Below are positions 1 to 7,216 of a DNA stretch of 23,410 bases, piece after piece. The number at the start of each line of letters is the position of its first letter. The first letter of the stretch is position 1. Location of the stretch: positions 1 to 23,410 of the forward strand of contig JAGWQR010000296.1 of assembly GCA_028869975.1 (NCBI GenBank), written 5' to 3'. Source of the DNA: Alphaproteobacteria bacterium. GTDB lineage: Bacteria; Pseudomonadota; Alphaproteobacteria; Sphingomonadales; Sphingomonadaceae. The position numbers and the translations under genes are program-made. Under the pieces are notes generated by a model. That model had not been told where the DNA came from. It searched no databases and saw nothing but the letters and a program-made list of their open reading frames with translations.

Positions 1-413
1 CCGGAGACTTCGAGCGCATAATGCTCGCCCGACCCGAGCAGAGCAGCAGGCACCGGCAGCGTGGCCTGCCCCTCAATCGCCTCGATCGGCAGTCCCGCAG
101 CAATGCGACCATGCAAGGGCAGGTCAACAACATCGTTCGCCGGGATCTGCACGGATCGGAGAGGCTGCATGGCAGTTGCAAGGGCTGTGCTGCTGATAAC
201 ATCAGGTATTTTGAGCACTTCGAGCGCGCGCGCGCGATTCGCAAGCCGCCGGATGAAGCCGCGCTCTTCCAATGCTGAAATCAGCCGGTGCACGCCGGAT
301 TTGGATTTGAGGTTCAAAGCCTCTTTCATTTCCTCGAATGACGGCGAAATCCCTTCGGCATTGATCCGCTCGTTGATGTACAAAAGCAGTTCATGTTGCT
401 TGCGCGTGAGCAT
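1..413 (-). CDS. lexA: LexA, SOS-response repressor (3' end cut by window edge)
   Basis: LexA represses DNA-damage genes and cleaves itself when RecA filaments form. The visible 137 codons begin MLTRKQHELLLYINERI and hold the winged-helix DNA-binding domain (about residues 1-65, with SKSGVHRLISALEERGFIRR as the recognition region). A linker and the start of the S24 protease domain follow. The self-cleavage site is seen in HGRIAAGLPIE, with the scissile Ala106-Gly107 bond. The window ends at HYALEVSG, just before the family's catalytic serine (GDSM) and later lysine, so those cannot be checked. The ATG at 413 has a good ribosome site, GGAG, about 7 bases upstream. The gene follows moeA by 58 bp on the same strand and has a LexA box in that gap, so it is probably both read from the upstream operon and autoregulated. 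Confidence 0.96.
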   Translation of the reverse strand, partial: MLTRKQHELLLYINERINAEGISPSFEEMKEALNLKSKSGVHRLISALEERGFIRRLANRARALEVLKIPDVISSTALATAMQPLRSVQIPANDVVDLPLHGRIAAGLPIEAIEGQATLPVPAALLGSGEHYALEVS

Positions 414-432
414 GGGGTTCTCCAATATCTAT

Positions 433-447
433 GAACGACATGGGAAC
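433..447 (-). promoter_or_regulatory. LexA box (GAAC-N7-GAAC) upstream of lexA
   Basis: The bases GAAC GACATGG GAAC form an exact GAAC-N7-GAAC direct repeat, which on the lexA coding strand reads GTTC-N7-GTTC. This is the known LexA operator of alphaproteobacteria, unlike the CTGT-N8-ACAG palindrome of E. coli. It lies 20 bp upstream of the lexA start and between moeA and lexA, which fits autoregulation of an internal lexA promoter. The pattern is seen directly; binding is inferred. Confidence 0.85.
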
Positions 448-471
448 GTATACGCAACATTATGGAACATG

Positions 472-1641
472 TCAAGCAAAAAAGAACAAAGCATCATCGC
501 CGCTGGCCGCAGCCGGTGCATAGGGCAGGCGAACGATAAAGCCGTCGGCCTGCGAAAGTGCGTAAAGACCAGCACTATCCTGTGTTTTGAGTGGAATGAC
601 GACGCCATCGGCGCAGCGTGCGCGCAGATGATCGGTGCGCGAACCATTGGCCGGGAGTGGCGCGCCCAGGCGCTGGGTCACTACCTCAACCTTTGGATCA
701 AGATCGCCTGATAATGCTGCTATGAAGGGCAAAAAAAACAGGCGCGCGGTGACGTAAGCTGACACCGGATTGCCAGGCAGGCCGAGCAGGATCGCGTCGC
801 TAAATTGTCCAATAATCAGGGGCTTACCGGGCCGCATCGCCACTTTCCAGAGATCGATCTGGCCACCCGCAGCGGTGATCGCCGGGCGCACAATGTCATG
901 ATCGCCAACCGAAGCACCCCCCAGTGTGACGATAATATCCATGCTGGAGAGTGTCGTGAGCAGCGCCGTGAGCTGTGCCTGATCGTCGGGCACATGATGG
1001 GTTGTGATGATAACCGGCCAGCCATACAGCATCGCCTTGAGCATCGGCGCGTTGGTGGAGGGGATTTGATCGGGGCGCGTGGCGGCACCCGGAGGCACCA
1101 GTTCATCGCCGGTGGATACCAGCGCGATCCGGATCGGGCGCGCCACAGGCAGACTGGCATGTCCCGCCATTGCGGCGAGCGCAATATGCGCAGCAGTGAG
1201 CCTGGTTCCGCGCGTGATAAGGTTGCGCCCCCGCGCGAAATCGCTGCCCATTTGCCGGATATTGGCGCCTTTGCGCAATGTGTGTTCAGGCGCAGGGCTG
1301 ATCATGTCACCGGTTCGCATGATATTTTCCTGCATGATGACGGTATCTGCGCCTACAGGCAGCAAAGCTCCTGTAAAAATCCGCGCGGCCTCGCCTTGGT
1401 GCAAAACTGTGCTGAAAGCGCCGCCCGCTGCCGATTCACCGACAACCTGCCAGGGTGGAGGTGCCGCGATGCTCAGCGCATAGCCATCCATCGCCGCCAT
1501 ATCGGCAGCAGGCTGGTCGCGCTGCGCGATCAGGTCGTTACCGATCCAGCGCCCGACCGCGTTTTCAAGCACAACTGTTTCATATGCCACCGGACGGGCC
1601 AGCGCCAGCAGGGCGCGCTGTGCCTCATCAAGTGGCGTCAT
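472..1641 (-). CDS. moeA: Molybdopterin molybdenumtransferase MoeA
   Basis: MoeA inserts molybdate into adenylylated molybdopterin, the last common step of molybdenum cofactor synthesis, in the cytoplasm. The protein has 389 residues, close to the family norm of about 400. It shows the N-terminal MDGYAL (51-56), GALLPVGADTVIMQEN (91-106), the MoCF-binding motif TLGGASVGDHDIV (239-251) with Asp248, MRPGKPL (269-275) and GLPGNPVSAYVT (287-298). A longer frame opens at 1683, but the ATG at 1641 gives the standard MTPLDEA start. That ATG overlaps the moaC stop as ATGA, the pattern of translational coupling seen along this operon. It is followed after 58 bp by lexA. Confidence 0.95.
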   Translation of the reverse strand: MTPLDEAQRALLALARPVAYETVVLENAVGRWIGNDLIAQRDQPAADMAAMDGYALSIAAPPPWQVVGESAAGGAFSTVLHQGEAARIFTGALLPVGADTVIMQENIMRTGDMISPAPEHTLRKGANIRQMGSDFARGRNLITRGTRLTAAHIALAAMAGHASLPVARPIRIALVSTGDELVPPGAATRPDQIPSTNAPMLKAMLYGWPVIITTHHVPDDQAQLTALLTTLSSMDIIVTLGGASVGDHDIVRPAITAAGGQIDLWKVAMRPGKPLIIGQFSDAILLGLPGNPVSAYVTARLFFLPFIAALSGDLDPKVEVVTQRLGAPLPANGSRTDHLRARCADGVVIPLKTQDSAGLYALSQADGFIVRLPYAPAAASGDDALFFFA

Positions 1642-2108
1642 GGTGCCGTCCAGTCGCCCGATGCGCCGCCGGATTTCGCGCACAGGCGAATGTCGCCGAT
1701 CAGCATCGACCTATCGAGCGCCTTGACCATATCATAGATTGTGAGCAAAGCGACCGAAGCCCCGGTCAGTGCTTCCATTTCAACGCCGGTGGAGCTGGTG
1801 GTGCGTGCGGTGACGGTAGCGCGGATGCCGCCCTCTTCAAACGCGAAATCAACGCTGACCTGGCTCAGCGGCAACGGATGGCAGAGCGGGATAAGATCGC
1901 TGGTGCGCTTGGCCGCCATGATCCCGGCCACACGCGCCACCGCCAGCACATCGCCTTTTTTGGCAGTCGCATCCCGCACGGCGGCACATGCTTCAGTATT
2001 CATACTGATCCGGCCTTCGGCGATTGCTTGCCGCACGGTCGTGGATTTTCCTGAAACATCGACCATGTGCGCCGCACCGGTTTCATCCAGATGGGTGAGC
2101 TTGTTCAT
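1638..2108 (-). CDS. moaC: Cyclic pyranopterin monophosphate synthase MoaC
   Basis: MoaC converts the MoaA product 3',8-cyclo-GTP into cyclic pyranopterin monophosphate, an early step of molybdenum cofactor synthesis. The 156 residues match the family length (161 in E. coli). Motifs are HMVDVS (14-19), AKRTSDLIPLCHPLPL (66-81), GVEMEALTGASVALLTIYDMVKA (108-130) and the C-terminal AKSGGASGD (144-152). The residues matching E. coli Asp128, Lys131 and Lys147 are present (Asp126, Lys129, Lys145). The usual GGKSG near the end is GGASG here, so one common lysine is alanine (residue 149). The start ATG overlaps the trpC stop and the stop overlaps the moeA ATG, both as ATGA. MoaA, which makes its substrate, is not in the window. 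Confidence 0.97.
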   Translation of the reverse strand: MNKLTHLDETGAAHMVDVSGKSTTVRQAIAEGRISMNTEACAAVRDATAKKGDVLAVARVAGIMAAKRTSDLIPLCHPLPLSQVSVDFAFEEGGIRATVTARTTSSTGVEMEALTGASVALLTIYDMVKALDRSMLIGDIRLCAKSGGASGDWTAP

Positions 2109-2899
2109 CGGCTGAGTAGCGCCCGGGTTGCGGCTTCCAGATCATCCTGCCGCATCAGGCTTTCGCCAACCAGAAACGCGCGGATGCCCTGTGCGGCCAT
2201 CGCTTGCAGATCAGCATGGGCTTTGATCCCGCTTTCGGCAACAAAGGTGCAATCGGGCGGGGCACGGCGCACCAGCGCATAGGTGTGCGCAAAATCCACC
2301 TCGAAACTGCGCAGATTGCGGTTGTTGACGCCGATCAGGCGGGAAGTCAGTTTCGCCGCGCGCTCAATTTCGTGTGCATCATGCACCTCAACCAGTGCGT
2401 CCATCCCATAATCGGCGGCGGCGGCATCGAGATCGGCGGCCAGCGCATCATCGACCGCCGCCATGATAATCAGGATCGCGTCTGCGCCGATGCTGCGGCT
2501 TTCCGCTACTTGCCAGGGATCAAGCATGAAATCCTTGCGGATGACGGGCAGGGCGCAGGCCGCACGCGCGGCAACCAGATCATCCTCATGTCCCTGGAAA
2601 TAGGGCGCGTCGGTGAGCACGGAGAGACAGGCCGCACCCCCCGCTGCATAGGCGCGGGCATGGGCAGGGGGATGGAAATCGGCGCGGATCAGCCCCTTCG
2701 ACGGCGATGCCTTTTTAATCTCGGCGATGAGCGCAAAGCCCGATTGCGCGGCATTATCAAGCGCGGCCTTGAACCGGCGCGGGGGCGTTTGCGCGGCGGC
2801 CAGTGCTTCGAGATCGGCCATCGAGTGCGCTGCCTTGCGGCGAGCCACCTCATCACGCGTGCTGACACAGATTTGCTTGAGTATATCGGCTTTAGACAC
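2105..2899 (-). CDS. trpC: Indole-3-glycerol-phosphate synthase TrpC
   Basis: TrpC closes the indole ring of 1-(2-carboxyphenylamino)-deoxyribulose phosphate to give indole-3-glycerol phosphate in tryptophan synthesis. The TIM-barrel motifs are in order: FALIAEIKKASPSKGLI (55-71, catalytic Glu60 and Lys62), LSVLTDAPYFQGHEDDL (92-108), VIRKDFMLDPWQV (119-131, Lys122), LVEVHD (169-174), IGVNNRNLRSFEVD (189-202), VAESGI (220-225) and FLVGESLM (242-249). An ATG at 2971 would force a long overlap with trpD. The GTG at 2899 gives 264 residues, the normal family length, and overlaps the trpD stop by only 8 bases, so I chose it. It is not fused to TrpF, unlike the E. coli enzyme. Confidence 0.95.
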   Translation of the reverse strand: MSKADILKQICVSTRDEVARRKAAHSMADLEALAAAQTPPRRFKAALDNAAQSGFALIAEIKKASPSKGLIRADFHPPAHARAYAAGGAACLSVLTDAPYFQGHEDDLVAARAACALPVIRKDFMLDPWQVAESRSIGADAILIIMAAVDDALAADLDAAAADYGMDALVEVHDAHEIERAAKLTSRLIGVNNRNLRSFEVDFAHTYALVRRAPPDCTFVAESGIKAHADLQAMAAQGIRAFLVGESLMRQDDLEAATRALLSR

Positions 2900-3869
2900 T
2901 GAAGTTAATCCAGCAGTCGAGCAATGCTTTCGCCAGCCCCTTGTCGATGGCCTCTGCCGCTTCCTCGACACCGTCGCGCAGAGTCTCGAACTCGCGCGCC
3001 ACCATCAGCGCCGCTGCCGCGTTGAGCAGCACCGCATCCCGATAGGCCTGATCCTGCGGCGTCTCGAGCGTGCCCAGTAGCAGGCGGCGCAGTGCTGCGG
3101 CGTTATAGGCTGCCTCACCCCCTTTGAGCGCGTCCAGCGTATGGCGCGGTATTCCGGCATCGTCGGGGGTAATCGAGCATGTTCTGATCTCTGATCCGGT
3201 TACCGCCGCGACATGGGTTAACCCTGCGGTCGAAATTTCATCAAGTCCCTCATCGCCCGAAACGATCCAGGCCGTCTGTGTGTCGAGCATGGTCATCGCG
3301 CGCGCATAAACAGGTACATAATCAGGCCGTGCAATGCCGAGCAACTGACGCGACGTGCCCGCCGGGTTGGCAAGCGGCCCCATCAGGTTGAAGATGGTGC
3401 GCTGGCCAATCTGCTGGCGCAGCGGCTGAATGCGCTTCATCGCGGGGTGGTGATTGGCCGCAAACAGGAAGCAGATGCCCAGTTCCGCGAGGCTGGCTTC
3501 GGCGGTTTCGCCCGCGCGCTGCATGTTGAGGCCGAGCGCCTCAAGCGTATCCGCCGCCCCCGCCTTGGAAGACGCCGCGCGGTTGCCATGCTTGGCGACA
3601 GGAACGCCACAGGCCGCAACAACGATGGCGACAGCGGTGGAAACATTGAGCGTATGATGACCGTCGCCCCCGGTGCCGCAGACATCGATCGTGTTTGGTG
3701 GCGCCTTGATGGTGTGCATCCGTGCGCGCATCGCCCGGGCAGCGCCGGCAATTTCCCCGGCTGTTTCGCCACGATCAGACATGTCGATCAGCGTCCGGAT
3801 GATGGCGGCGTCATCCATTGTTCCGTCAAGCATCTGGCCGAACAGCGCTTCGGCCTCATCGGCTCTCAT
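2892..3869 (-). CDS. trpD: Anthranilate phosphoribosyltransferase TrpD
   Basis: TrpD joins anthranilate to phosphoribosyl pyrophosphate, the second step of the tryptophan branch. Diagnostic motifs are DVCGTGGDG (62-70), NVST (75-78), KHGNRAASSKAGAADTLEALG (93-113), NLMGPLANPAG and GDEGLDEIS, the last providing the metal-binding Asp-Glu pair. At 325 residues it is slightly short: it starts MRADEAEALFG and seems to lack about ten residues of the first helix found in many homologues. The ATG at 3869 overlaps the trpG stop as ATGA and has AAGGGAAG just upstream, which supports this start. It is a separate protein from TrpG, not the fused TrpGD of enteric bacteria. Confidence 0.95.
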   Translation of the reverse strand: MRADEAEALFGQMLDGTMDDAAIIRTLIDMSDRGETAGEIAGAARAMRARMHTIKAPPNTIDVCGTGGDGHHTLNVSTAVAIVVAACGVPVAKHGNRAASSKAGAADTLEALGLNMQRAGETAEASLAELGICFLFAANHHPAMKRIQPLRQQIGQRTIFNLMGPLANPAGTSRQLLGIARPDYVPVYARAMTMLDTQTAWIVSGDEGLDEISTAGLTHVAAVTGSEIRTCSITPDDAGIPRHTLDALKGGEAAYNAAALRRLLLGTLETPQDQAYRDAVLLNAAAALMVAREFETLRDGVEEAAEAIDKGLAKALLDCWINFSV

Positions 3870-4465
3870 ACAACTTCCCTTGCCGGAATCCCGGCCAGCC
3901 GCATGAAATTGGCGAGCAGCGCATGGCCATATTCGGTGGCGATACTCTCCGGGTGGAATTGCACGCCATGAATGGGGAGGCTCACATGCCGGAAGCCCAT
4001 GACATGCCCGTCATCACTCGTCGCGTTCACATGCAGGCAGGCTGGAATATCCGCAACGATCAGCGAATGATAGCGCGTGGCGCTGAAGGGTGCGGGGATT
4101 CCCGCAAACATGCCACTGCCGTCATGGCTGACGGGTGAAGTCTTGCCGTGCATCAGCCCGCCACGCACCACTGTGCCGCCAAAATACTGGCCGATCGCCT
4201 GATGCCCCAGGCACACGCCGAGCAGTGGCTTGCCCGCGTCGGCGCAAGCCGCAACCAGATCAAGCGAGATGCCGGCCTGATCGGGCGTGCATGGCCCCGG
4301 CGAAATCAGAAAGGCTTGTGCGCCGCTGGAAAGCGCCTGTCCCGCAGAAATCGCATCATTACGCACAACGTCCACCTCGGCACCCAGTTCCTGCAGATAA
4401 TGAACGAGGTTCCAGGTGAAGCTGTCATAATTGTCGATGACAAGAATTTTATTTTCGATGCGCAT
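3866..4465 (-). CDS. trpG: Anthranilate/aminodeoxychorismate synthase glutamine amidotransferase subunit
   Basis: This class-I glutamine amidotransferase supplies ammonia to anthranilate synthase component I (TrpE) and, in many bacteria, also to PabB for folate synthesis. The 199 residues hold NYDSFTWNLV (12-21), SPGPCTPDQAG (55-65), the nucleophile elbow GVCLGHQ with Cys85, HGKTS (106-110), RYHSL (131-135) and GVQFHPESI with His171 and Glu173, completing the Cys-His-Glu triad. The start ATG at 4465 has only a weak ribosome site (GAG). An inverted repeat CCGC-TAGA-GCGG sits just upstream of it. trpE is not adjacent: the next gene upstream is a peroxiredoxin. Whether it serves tryptophan, folate or both cannot be told from sequence; the trpDC neighbours favour tryptophan. 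Confidence 0.94.
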   Translation of the reverse strand: MRIENKILVIDNYDSFTWNLVHYLQELGAEVDVVRNDAISAGQALSSGAQAFLISPGPCTPDQAGISLDLVAACADAGKPLLGVCLGHQAIGQYFGGTVVRGGLMHGKTSPVSHDGSGMFAGIPAPFSATRYHSLIVADIPACLHVNATSDDGHVMGFRHVSLPIHGVQFHPESIATEYGHALLANFMRLAGIPAREVV

Positions 4466-4511
4466 AAGTCCGCTCTAGCGGGGGCTTGCCGCTTATGTCC
4501 ATCCTGCACAT

Positions 4512-4553
4512 GCGCACGCTGCCGCGTATCATGCCTTTCGGCGCGGCGTGCGC
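4512..4553 (-). terminator. Inverted repeat directly after the peroxiredoxin stop (possible terminator)
   Basis: GCGCACGC (4512-4519) and GCGTGCGC (4546-4553) are perfectly complementary, with a 26-base GC-rich interior that can pair further. The repeat begins at the base after the peroxiredoxin stop codon, where a terminator is expected. No T-run follows on the minus strand, so it is not a classical intrinsic terminator. It could instead be an mRNA-stabilising hairpin between the peroxiredoxin gene and trpG. Confidence 0.35.
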
Positions 4554-5036
4554 TTAGAGTTTGCTCAGCATATAGTCTGCAGAACTGACCTCGAATGCGC
4601 CGGGAGCTTCGACATTAAGCTGCGCAACGGTGCCATCATCGACAATCATCGACCAGCGGCTGCCGCGCTGCCCCAGCCCGAAGGCCGAGCCGTCCATCGT
4701 CAGGCCGGTGGCTTGCGCGAACGTGCCATTGCCGTCGGCGAGCATGACGACCTTGCCTTCTGCCCCTGCGGACTTGGCCCATGCAGCAAGCACAAACGGA
4801 TCATTGACCGCTGTGCAGGCGATCACATCCACACCTTTGGCTTTCAGTGCATCATGTTGATCGATGAAGCCCGGCAGGTGGCGTGCCGAGCAGGTTGGGG
4901 TGAAAGCACCCGGCACCGAAAACAGCGCAACCTTCTTGCCGCCAAAAAAATCAGCAGTCGTGGTCGGTTTTGGCCCTTCTGCAGACACTTCGACGAAATG
5001 GGCTTCGGGCAGTTTGTCACCAACGGCAATGGTCAT
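4554..5036 (-). CDS. Peroxiredoxin, Prx5/redoxin family
   Basis: This thiol peroxidase reduces hydrogen peroxide or organic peroxides, probably in the cytoplasm because no signal peptide is seen. The 160 residues carry the Prx5 active-site pattern SVPGAFTPTCSARHLPGF (40-57) with peroxidatic Cys49, the Pro-x-x-x-Thr/Ser-x-x-Cys arrangement, and Arg127 in GQRGSRWSM as the likely active-site arginine. The only other cysteine is Cys74 (VIACTAVNDPF). There is no C-terminal resolving cysteine, so it is probably a one-cysteine enzyme recharged by glutathione or glutaredoxin, or an atypical type. The ribosome site GAGGAG is strong, 7 bases before ATG. It lies upstream of trpG on the same strand, separated by 88 bp, and is divergent from the exported-protein gene at 5155. 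Confidence 0.93.
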   Translation of the reverse strand: MTIAVGDKLPEAHFVEVSAEGPKPTTTADFFGGKKVALFSVPGAFTPTCSARHLPGFIDQHDALKAKGVDVIACTAVNDPFVLAAWAKSAGAEGKVVMLADGNGTFAQATGLTMDGSAFGLGQRGSRWSMIVDDGTVAQLNVEAPGAFEVSSADYMLSKL

Positions 5037-5154
5037 GATATTCTCCTCGTTGCATCGGTTTACCGACTCACACCCTCAGCCTACCCATTGATCGATTGCC
5101 AAGGCAAGTGACTTTGCACTAACGCGCGCCTCGAAAATCGTCCAGGAGATCATC

Positions 5155-5676
5155 ATGCGCCGAACTGCTTCAGCCCCTTTCGCCATTGCGGCGCTTATTC
5201 TCTTTATGGTCGAATCCGCTGCCGATGCCAGGCATTATGCGCCGTTGCCCGCCTGCTGGTCGATCCATGATATTGAGGATGCGAAGGTGATGGAGTTGAG
5301 CGTTTCACTCAATGTCCTGTCACTGCGCTGTCGCCATGAAAATGCGGTGATTACGGACCGTTATGAACGATATACGACCGACAGCACGAAGGTCATGGCC
5401 GGCGTCGCTCATGCGATCAAGGCGCATTTCAGGGGGTCGAACCTGGCCTATGATCGGTACTCGATCGGCTTGGCCAACAAATATGGTGCGGGTGTTACAG
5501 GGCAGGATTGCAAAGGCGTGGCAACACTCATGGAATCGGCGATCACCAATGCCGGCACGCTGGACGGATTGTCTCAGGTAGCCGAGCAGGACAATATCCA
5601 GCCCAATCTCGTGGGCGGTGCCTGTCCCGAGCATCCAGTGAAAGCTTTTGTGGTCAGGCGCTGGCGCAGACGCTAA
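5155..5676 (+). CDS. Exported protein of unknown function with four cysteines
   Basis: I do not recognise this 173-residue protein. Residues 1-25 look like a Sec signal peptide: basic MRR, a hydrophobic stretch (PFAIAALILFMV), then a likely signal-peptidase site after ADA (23-25). The mature part has four cysteines (34, 59, 119 and 157), an even number that suits two disulfide bonds in the periplasm. It contains LSVSLNVLSLRCR (48-60) and LANKYGAG (106-113), and ends in a basic tail (VVRRWRRR). The ribosome site AGGAG is 6 bases before ATG. It is divergent from the peroxiredoxin gene and 96 bp upstream of ahcY on the same strand. Nothing supports a metabolic function, and its place next to ahcY should not be taken as evidence that it acts on S-adenosylhomocysteine. 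Confidence 0.8.
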   Translation: MRRTASAPFAIAALILFMVESAADARHYAPLPACWSIHDIEDAKVMELSVSLNVLSLRCRHENAVITDRYERYTTDSTKVMAGVAHAIKAHFRGSNLAYDRYSIGLANKYGAGVTGQDCKGVATLMESAITNAGTLDGLSQVAEQDNIQPNLVGGACPEHPVKAFVVRRWRRR

Positions 5677-5690
5677 GCTCGGATACCATC

Positions 5691-5710
5691 ATATAAAGAA
5701 TTCTTTATAT
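5691..5710. promoter_or_regulatory. Perfect 20-bp palindrome upstream of ahcY (likely operator)
   Basis: ATATAAAGAATTCTTTATAT reads the same on both strands without mismatch. It lies in the gap between the exported-protein gene and ahcY, 62 bp before the ahcY start, and is far richer in A and T than its surroundings. Position and form suit an operator for a dimeric repressor. An ArsR-type regulator of S-adenosylhomocysteine metabolism (SahR) is known to control ahcY in several proteobacteria, so a SahR-like site is my first guess, but the regulator itself is not in the window. As a 10-bp hairpin it has no loop, which argues against a terminator. Confidence 0.6.
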
Positions 5711-5772
5711 AACCATTGCGTTTGCGTGCTGGCTGCGATAAGGCGCGACCAACATTCAACTGGAGACATAGT

Positions 5773-7164
5773 GTGGCACATGATTATGTGATTGCCGACA
5801 TCGGCCTGGCGGATTTTGGCCGAAAGGAAATCGCGATTGCCGAAACCGAAATGCCGGGCCTGATGGCGCTGCGCAAAGAGTATGGCGCGGCCAAGCCCTT
5901 GAAAGGCGCGCGCATTACCGGCTCGCTGCACATGACGATCCAGACGGCGGTGCTGATTGAGACTTTGGTTGAACTTGGCGCGGATGTGCGCTGGGCGACC
6001 TGCAATATCTTCTCGACGCAGGATCATGCGGCGGCGGCGATTGCTGCGCGCGGGATTCCCGTATTCGCGGTCAAGGGTGAATCGCTGGCGGACTATTGGG
6101 ATTATGTCGGCGACATCTTCAACTGGGGCAACGAGACAACGGCAAACATCATTCTCGATGATGGCGGCGACGCGACCATGTTCGCGCTCTGGGGTGCCAA
6201 GCTCGAAGCCGGGCAGGCGTTCAGCGAACCGGAAAATGCCGAGGAAGTCGAGTTCCAACGCGCACTGAAGGCGTTCATTGCGAAGAAACCCGGCTATCTG
6301 ACCGCGACCGTGAAGGCACTTAAAGGTGTTTCTGAAGAAACGACGACAGGTGTACACAGGCTATACGATATTGCCAAAAAAGGTGAACTTCCCTTCCCGG
6401 CAATCAACGTCAATGACAGCGTCACCAAATCCAAGTTCGACAATCTTTATGGCTGCAAGGAATCACTGGTTGATGCAATCCGCCGCGCCACCGATGTCAT
6501 GCTCGCGGGCAAGGTGGCCTGTGTGGCCGGGTTTGGCGATGTCGGCAAGGGTTCGGCGGCGTCGCTGCGCCAGGGCGGCGCGCGCGTGCTTGTGACCGAA
6601 ATCGACCCGATTTGCGCGCTGCAAGCAGCTATGGAAGGCTATGAGGTCGTCACGATGGAGGAAGCGGTCTCGCGCGCGGACATTTTCTGCACCGCAACCG
6701 GCAATATGGACGTTATCACCGCCGATCATATGAAGGCGATGAAGCCGATGGCGATTGTCTGCAATATCGGCCATTTTGACAGCGAAATCCAGATTGCCGC
6801 GCTCTCGAACTATAAATGGAACGAGGTCAAGCCCGGCACCGATCTGGTTGAATTCCCCGATGGGAAGCAGATCATCATCCTTGCCAAGGGGCGGCTGGTC
6901 AATCTGGGCTGCGCGACCGGGCACCCCTCGTTCGTGATGTCCTCAAGCTTCACCAATCAGGTGCTCGCGCAGATTGAACTGTTCACGCAGGGTGCGAAGT
7001 ATGAGAACAAAGTCTATGTGCTGCCTAAACATCTGGATGAGAAGGTGGCCGCGCTGCATCTCGAAAAGCTCGGGGTCAAGCTGACGACACTGAACCCCAA
7101 GCAGGCGGCGTATATCGGCGTAGAGCAGACCGGCCCGTTCAAGCCCGATCATTACCGCTACTGA
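5773..7164 (+). CDS. ahcY: Adenosylhomocysteinase (S-adenosyl-L-homocysteine hydrolase)
   Basis: AhcY splits S-adenosylhomocysteine into homocysteine and adenosine using bound NAD, which relieves product inhibition of methyltransferases and feeds methionine regeneration. The 463 residues fit the long bacterial type. Signature 1 is seen in GSLHMTIQTAVLIETL and WATCNIFSTQDHAAAAIA. The NAD-binding signature is VACVAGFGDVGKGSAAS, followed by VTEIDPICALQAAMEGYEV. The protein ends in PFKPDHYRY, the conserved tail whose Lys and Tyr reach the neighbouring subunit's NAD. An in-frame upstream start at 5716 adds a run unlike the family. GTG at 5773 with GGAG 7 bases before it begins VAHDYVIADIGLADFGRKEI, the normal start. 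The upstream palindrome suggests repressor control. Confidence 0.97.
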   Translation: MAHDYVIADIGLADFGRKEIAIAETEMPGLMALRKEYGAAKPLKGARITGSLHMTIQTAVLIETLVELGADVRWATCNIFSTQDHAAAAIAARGIPVFAVKGESLADYWDYVGDIFNWGNETTANIILDDGGDATMFALWGAKLEAGQAFSEPENAEEVEFQRALKAFIAKKPGYLTATVKALKGVSEETTTGVHRLYDIAKKGELPFPAINVNDSVTKSKFDNLYGCKESLVDAIRRATDVMLAGKVACVAGFGDVGKGSAASLRQGGARVLVTEIDPICALQAAMEGYEVVTMEEAVSRADIFCTATGNMDVITADHMKAMKPMAIVCNIGHFDSEIQIAALSNYKWNEVKPGTDLVEFPDGKQIIILAKGRLVNLGCATGHPSFVMSSSFTNQVLAQIELFTQGAKYENKVYVLPKHLDEKVAALHLEKLGVKLTTLNPKQAAYIGVEQTGPFKPDHYRY

Positions 7165-7188
7165 GTTGAAGCCAGCAGCCAGACGTCA

Positions 7189-7216
7189 AATCGCTGAACA
7201 CGCCATATCAGCGGTT
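7189..7216 (+). terminator. Stem-loop 24 bp after ahcY (possible terminator)
   Basis: AATCGCTGA (7189-7197) pairs with TCAGCGGTT (7208-7216), nine pairs including one G-T, around a 10-base loop. It lies where ahcY transcription should end, but the bases after it (GCCAATTCC) hold no T-run. The same bases overlap a Trp-codon-rich frame and a tRNA-Leu-like stretch on the other strand, so the pairing may have another meaning. Confidence 0.35.

Noticed and set aside
805..1737. Long plus-strand frame of 310 codons opposite moeA
   Set aside because: It lies antisense to moeA and moaC, both with full family motifs. Its translation is rich in Arg, His and Cys, as expected for a shadow frame in GC-rich DNA.
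4466..4553. Trp leader peptide and attenuator before trpG
   Set aside because: The short frames on the minus strand here contain no Trp codons and there is no T-run after a hairpin.
5096..5124. Promoter for the exported-protein gene at TTGCCA
   Set aside because: TTGCCA is a fair -35 box, but the bases at 17-18 bp spacing (CTAACG/TAACGC) are a poor -10, so I did not annotate it.
5689..6357. Minus-strand frame of 222 codons opposite ahcY
   Set aside because: It is antisense to the conserved N-terminal half of ahcY and shows no family motif of its own.
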